Assembly: GCA_039111635.1 (NCBI GenBank)
Contig: JBCAQO010000012.1
Location: 124,001 to 188,000, forward strand
Direction: 5' to 3'
Source of the DNA: Heterobasidion occidentale
Lineage: Eukaryota > Basidiomycota > Agaricomycetes > Russulales > Bondarzewiaceae
Length of the DNA: 64,000 nt
Both the position numbers and the translations under genes were made by a program. Of the stretch, positions 57,221-64,000 are shown in pieces. Within the stretch, counting starts at the first letter, position 1. Every line of letters starts with the position of its first letter. The notes under the pieces are model-generated. The model did not search any database, had not been told where the DNA came from, and was given only the letters and a program-made list of their open reading frames with translations.

Positions 57221-59560
57221 TGATCACTATATTGTCTACCTGAAATCGTATGAAAGTCATTATCGCCTTGTTCAAGCCTAGATTTTTGTTTCACTGGGTA
57301 GCTTATTGCCCTATCCCAATCACTCTCACGCGAACTGCATTTGCTGTACCGGAATGCGCGCAAATTCAAGGTCCAGTGCGATCCTTGAATCCAGGATTGC
57401 AACGTATCATTACTTACAAGCATTTCGTGTGGACCCTTATGATCTAAGAGAACAAGATTAGTAGACGAGATGCCCGATCTGTATGCAGTGCCTGCTTTGC
57501 CACAAATCCTCGTCTAAGTATGTGTTGAGGCGACGAAAGGTTATCCGAAGCTCTTCCCATCTCGATGATAGAAGTGTGTAAAGACCTTGCAAGCAAGGTA
57601 ATGTAAGGTATTGCTTTTGCCGAAGAACATTCGACAACTGACACCCGGTCTCTCGCACTCAGCTGTATATGAATACCGAGGCAATGAGCCTGCTGCATAG
57701 TAGGTTTATATCAATGTCATGAGCTATCAATGTCAAGGCGGCAAACCACCACCATTGCTTTGAGGAACTTTATTCATAGAAGGCTGGAATTCGTGGTACT
57801 TATTTGCAGTCCACATACGTAGTGTGTTGTTTGAACGAAGGAACCAGAGAAGAGCTGATGCGCTGATGTTCGAGCATGAGGGCGATCAGACTTAACGGTA
57901 CATCTCAAAGGATTCAGTAAGGGAATGATTGTGATTTTGGGCCAAAATCTGTTTCCAAACGTGCAACCTATTACCTATCCTGATACAAAAAGGGTGAATT
58001 GCTTCGTCGAGGATGTGCAATTACCTTCACACATTGGTGGTGAGAATTCCATGATCAGACGTGATACACCGGCTTCCACGGGTACTGTCAATCCAGGTCC
58101 ATCTTGAACCTCTTCGCACAAGTCCACTACAAGTCCTTGGTCTATCAACCCTATTAGAATGAAATATGTGATTAGATACTGGTCAGTTGTGCTCGTATGC
58201 TCTCTCCGAGCTCGGAGGCTGATGGGAGTAATGGACTAGTAATGACCAGAATCAACTGCTTACTGTCTCTTATTCACTGCGTCGTACGAATAATACGTCA
58301 CTGGAGTCATGATCCCGCTGGAAGCCCAAGACGTCAAGAGATCAAACTCAACATGCATAATCTCGCGAGAATCTTCTTCTATTGTCGGTCACAGGTTGTA
58401 CCACATGAGCTAGGAATCCAATGGGACAACGGTGGCAGCGGAAAATGATGGAAGAAACATGCGTGGAGTAGAATAGAGACTGGGTGGGACGGGTGATGTT
58501 TGCAATACGAGTAGTCTAACGTTGAGAAGCTTGTTTTGATGGACCATTCCGATCATGGGTGTCGATCTGGATGCATCTGCGTTGAGAGATCGAGGTGAGC
58601 ATGAGTTCAGCTATATACAGAAAAAAAAAGCTCACTAGACTTTAGCAGCTGTCCGTGCGATCAGTCCACCTCGTCGCGAAGGTGAACTACAAGATAACGA
58701 CACTGGCAACAAGGGTGATACGAGAGGCTAGGTCATCTGTGTACACTCAACGTACTCGACCGTTACGCGGAGATGATGCAAAGAAGCGAATTCTGCATCT
58801 AGAATGCCATTGCGTCCAAAGCTTGTCATGGGCGACCCCAGTGTCCCGCACGGCTGTGATTTCATTTGCGGCAGCTGATGACGACGAGCGTATAGATTTC
58901 GCTGCGCCTAATCGAGTAATTGACTATAGATGTTCAGCTGCAGTCGCGATGGTAGTCGACATTGGCCAAGTGGTCCGGGTAACGCGCCAAAGACGAGGTC
59001 GATGAGCAAGTGCAACATTTGAAATCATTTTCTGGTTGAAAGTTGTACCGCGGCAAAGTCCGATGCTTGAAGCTGGCCGTGCCGGAATCTCCTCCGTCTC
59101 CTTCCGTCTCTCATCCTCCATCAGACGAATGCGAATTTTGTCTCTGTCTATGCCGCGACCGGTGACCTCTTATCGACCCATCAGACATACCTTTTTTTTT
59201 TCGCAATCGGTCGTCTTCAAATCGAACGCGGGTGCAACCAACTACGGTTATGCTCAACGTCGTGTGAAGGCACTGTGGGGCCTTCATCAGATCCGAAGCA
59301 CGGTCTTTGCTAGTCCTGTACCCATGGTCATGACTTGACCAAAGTGCACTTATTTTCTAGTCACAGCTAGTCCCCCGACCAGCCAATCGTTACGACGACC
59401 AATGGTATCCTATGGTATCATGGCCCTTGGGCCATCCTTTTGGGCCCGCTTTCGTCTAATAATTTACACATCCACGGATGTCTAATACGAGGGACTCTTT
59501 GCTGAATTTTGTATCGACTTGCCCCGAATTCCTGTGCTTCGATCTTTCGCGAACATCCAC
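57221..59560. other. Gene-free interval
   Basis: About 2.3 kb with no convincing coding sequence on either strand; a few homopolymer tracts (A at 58621, T at 59192). Confidence 0.5.
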
Positions 59561-61422
59561 ATGGCTAGTGCGCAGAATGTCCTACCAAATTTTGCGCGGA
59601 CTGTGTGCGTCTTTCGAGTTCAGAGTTGTGCTCCTTGGTCATTAATTCATCTCACTCTGTACGCTACTAGTCAAGGCCCTGCGCTCATAGGGCTTTTCTT
59701 CAACCTGATTCTCTATGGCACACTGCTCACTCAAACACATTATTATCTCTCCACATATAAAAGGTTCGTTTCCCTTCTTGCATGCGCATTCAAAGGCTGA
59801 GTCTGTTTTTAGAGACTCTCGACGGCTGAAGATATTTGTGCGCATAATTTCTTTCTCTCTCTCTCTCTGGTATCCAACCATCTTTGACATATCCTGTGGA
59901 CTTGCAGGTTGTATGTCTTGTTATTGTTGAAACCGTGAATTCGGTGTTTGCAATGTATTATACCTATGATCGCCTTGTGAACAACTTTGGTGCGCTGCGT
60001 CTCACTCTCTCGACATGAAAATTTTATCGAGAGGGTATGTACAGGAGACATGAACGCTCAGGCCGTGTCCAATTGGGGTATGCTTAATTATCATCATGGA
60101 CAGCGGAATTTGAGACTGACGTGACGTCGTCGCCAATAAGTCTTCGGAATGGGTCAGTGCTCGTCCCCAGTTTCTGTTATTTTCGATCGTGGAGAATTCG
60201 TTTTTGATAACGTGCTTTAGGACCTGTTACGAATGTGATTCTAGTTCTCCAAGCTCAATATGAATGCTGTGCTTATAGTTCCACAGGGCATCGTTGCGAT
60301 GTTGGTTCAGATCTTCTTTTCGTGGAGGGTCAGGGTCCTCACGAACATGTTATGGGTGATGATCGGGATTGTTCTTCTGGCCGTCGTGTCGTGTCGTGAG
60401 TGGCCTGAATTTGAAGATCGTATGCTTATGTCTGACGTTCTCGTACAGTCGCCACTGTTACTGTTTTCCTTGTCGCGACGATTCTCGTTCCAAGTCCCAC
60501 AGCGTCTGCAGCTCAATACTTGCAGCCTGTTGTCATCGTCTGGTTGGTCTCGTCTGTGTCGGCAGATACTATTATCAGCACTGTTCTTGTCTACTATCTG
60601 GTGAGAGCGCCGTCCCATCGACAATTTAGAGTTCGTGCTAACGCCGTCACAGCAAAGGCACAAAACGGGCTTCGTGAGAACAGACGACACCATCAATAAG
60701 ATCATCAGACGTATGCATCTTCTCTTTTCATCCCATCACTTCCTGGCGACGTTCATGGAACGTGATTCGTAGTCACTGTTCAGACCGGTATTATGACTTC
60801 CGTGTGGGCTACTGTGGACCTTGGCGTTTATCTGGGCGACGTGAGTGAAAAATCATTTTCAGCCGCCTGTGCTTGACAAGATGACTGATTTATTTGCCGT
60901 GTATAGTCGACCGCGCAGTAAGCAACTCAGCTCGTACTCGGAGTCGCGCATTCGGAATACTCATCATTGCCCTCGTACTCAGCCATTTGATTTTCAACCT
61001 CTCCCTTGCCAAGTTATATTCAAACTCTCTTCTTTCAAGTCTCAACGCGCGAGAGGGATTGATGTGTAGTTCGACAGAATACAGCACTAGCATGAACGGA
61101 AGTCACAGCACAAGCAAGCACAAAGTGAGCAGCACAACCCACCTGTCTCCATCTGCTCATTCCGCATACAATATACCCACATCACCGCCTTTCAGCCACC
61201 GCCGAGTGCAGTCACTTTCGCTTCACATTATGTGCATCCTGAGGTACGTATCAATGAGCTTGCAAAACCCATTCGTTCTATAATGCATTGTTGCAGGTGT
61301 TCATTGACATAGAGGCGCACGAGATGCGAGACCCCTCGTCGATTGGCAAGCATACCCTCGACGCTCCAATGACAGGAACCGATGAGGCCTCATCCATAAT
61401 GAAACCTGCTGATGCGCTCTGA
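59561..61422 (+). CDS. DUF6534-type seven-helix membrane protein, copy 4
   Basis: Exons: 59561-59604, 59671-59763, 59813-59837, 59908-59989, 60045-60077, 60141-60152, 60221-60234, 60287-60395, 60449-60600, 60653-60710, 60773-60840, 60907-60917, 60983-61124, 61196-61243, 61297-61422; 338 residues, all in frame. The most divergent copy in the helices (for example LIGLFFNLILYGTLLTQTHY; TVTVFLVATILVPSPTASA). The linker between helix 7 and the tail is Ser/Thr-rich. The tail VFIDIEAHEMRD is preserved. It is convergent with GMC2, 438 bp apart. Confidence 0.9.
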
Positions 61423-61860
61423 CTTCGCTCTTCGTTGATCTGGTTGTACGTACTGTTCTATAATTGTGACTGCTGCTGAATCGAGCACATAATGTGATTT
61501 TAGTTTTTGTATTGGTTCTTATGATCTTCTTGTTTACTATGTACTCAAGCTACCCCACTTGTTTTTACTTATCGCAGTTATGTATGTGTCATGAAATTAT
61601 AACTTCTATGATTCAGCCCAGCCTTGCGGATGTTTTCAAGCGAGCTCCAAGTCCAGTGACCCTTGGCCAATACACCGTATGTTGATCGCCATGCCCTCAA
61701 AACAGTTTCAGTCTAGAGAGCTGATGTAACATTCGTCAGCCCGGCGCTCAATCAGAAGTCCTCATACACTCTCATAAGGTGTATGAAATCAATAGCACAG
61801 CTTGTCTACACTGCGATATCCGTTGAATACATTTGTTACATTTGTCGTACTGGAGTTCGT
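61423..61860. other. Convergent 3' intergenic
   Basis: AT-rich 3' region shared by DUF6534-4 (plus) and GMC2 (minus); no gene. Confidence 0.5.

Positions 61861-64000
<2,140 letters not shown>

Overview
The window is nuclear DNA from a filamentous basidiomycete, most likely a wood-decay agaricomycete. The evidence is the gene structure (many 50-70 bp GT-AG introns, exons down to 6-14 nt), the gene families (cytochrome P450, GMC oxidoreductases, DUF6534-type seven-helix proteins, F-box protein) and a chromodomain Ty3/gypsy retrotransposon. No bacterial operon, CRISPR array or clear tRNA/rRNA gene is present.

Layout. 1-436: 5' end of a P450 on the minus strand. 437-3063: gene-free, with a MITE-like element (TIRs, TA duplication) that encloses a tRNA-like A/B-box unit. 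3064-24159: conserved housekeeping block: a small membrane protein, an unknown 202-aa protein divergent from ribosomal protein eL14, an F-box protein, tRNA ligase Trl1, an E(z)/EZH2-like histone methyltransferase, exocyst Exo70, the NEDD8-E1 regulatory subunit (Ula1/NAE1) and PROPPIN Atg18. 24783-26207: a low-complexity disordered protein. 26985-30515: a 25-exon GMC oxidoreductase on the minus strand. 31641-44128: a solo LTR with a 5-bp duplication, about 1 kb of host sequence, then a 10.9-kb Ty3/gypsy chromovirus-type element. Its 3' part carries extra ORFs and about 18 dispersed copies of a 20-27 bp motif. 45241-61422: four DUF6534-type genes with the same 15-exon plan, with the TORC subunit gene LST8 between copies 3 and 4. 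61861-64000: 3' part of a second GMC gene on the minus strand, with the same exon plan as the first.

How genes relate. The left half is unlinked housekeeping: translation, tRNA splicing/repair, secretion, autophagy, neddylation and chromatin. The right half is an expanded accessory region in which GMC oxidases and seven-helix membrane proteins have duplicated; a functional link between the two families is only suggested by their proximity. The first copy of each family (GMC1, DUF6534-1) is visibly GC-richer than the later copies (GMC2, DUF6534-2 to -4).

Caution. At least nine conserved host exons are out of frame by one base, nearly always beside a short C or G run, and paralogue exon lengths show which copy is short. 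I read most of these as under-counted homopolymers in the assembly, not pseudogenes. The same applies to several frame breaks in the retrotransposon.
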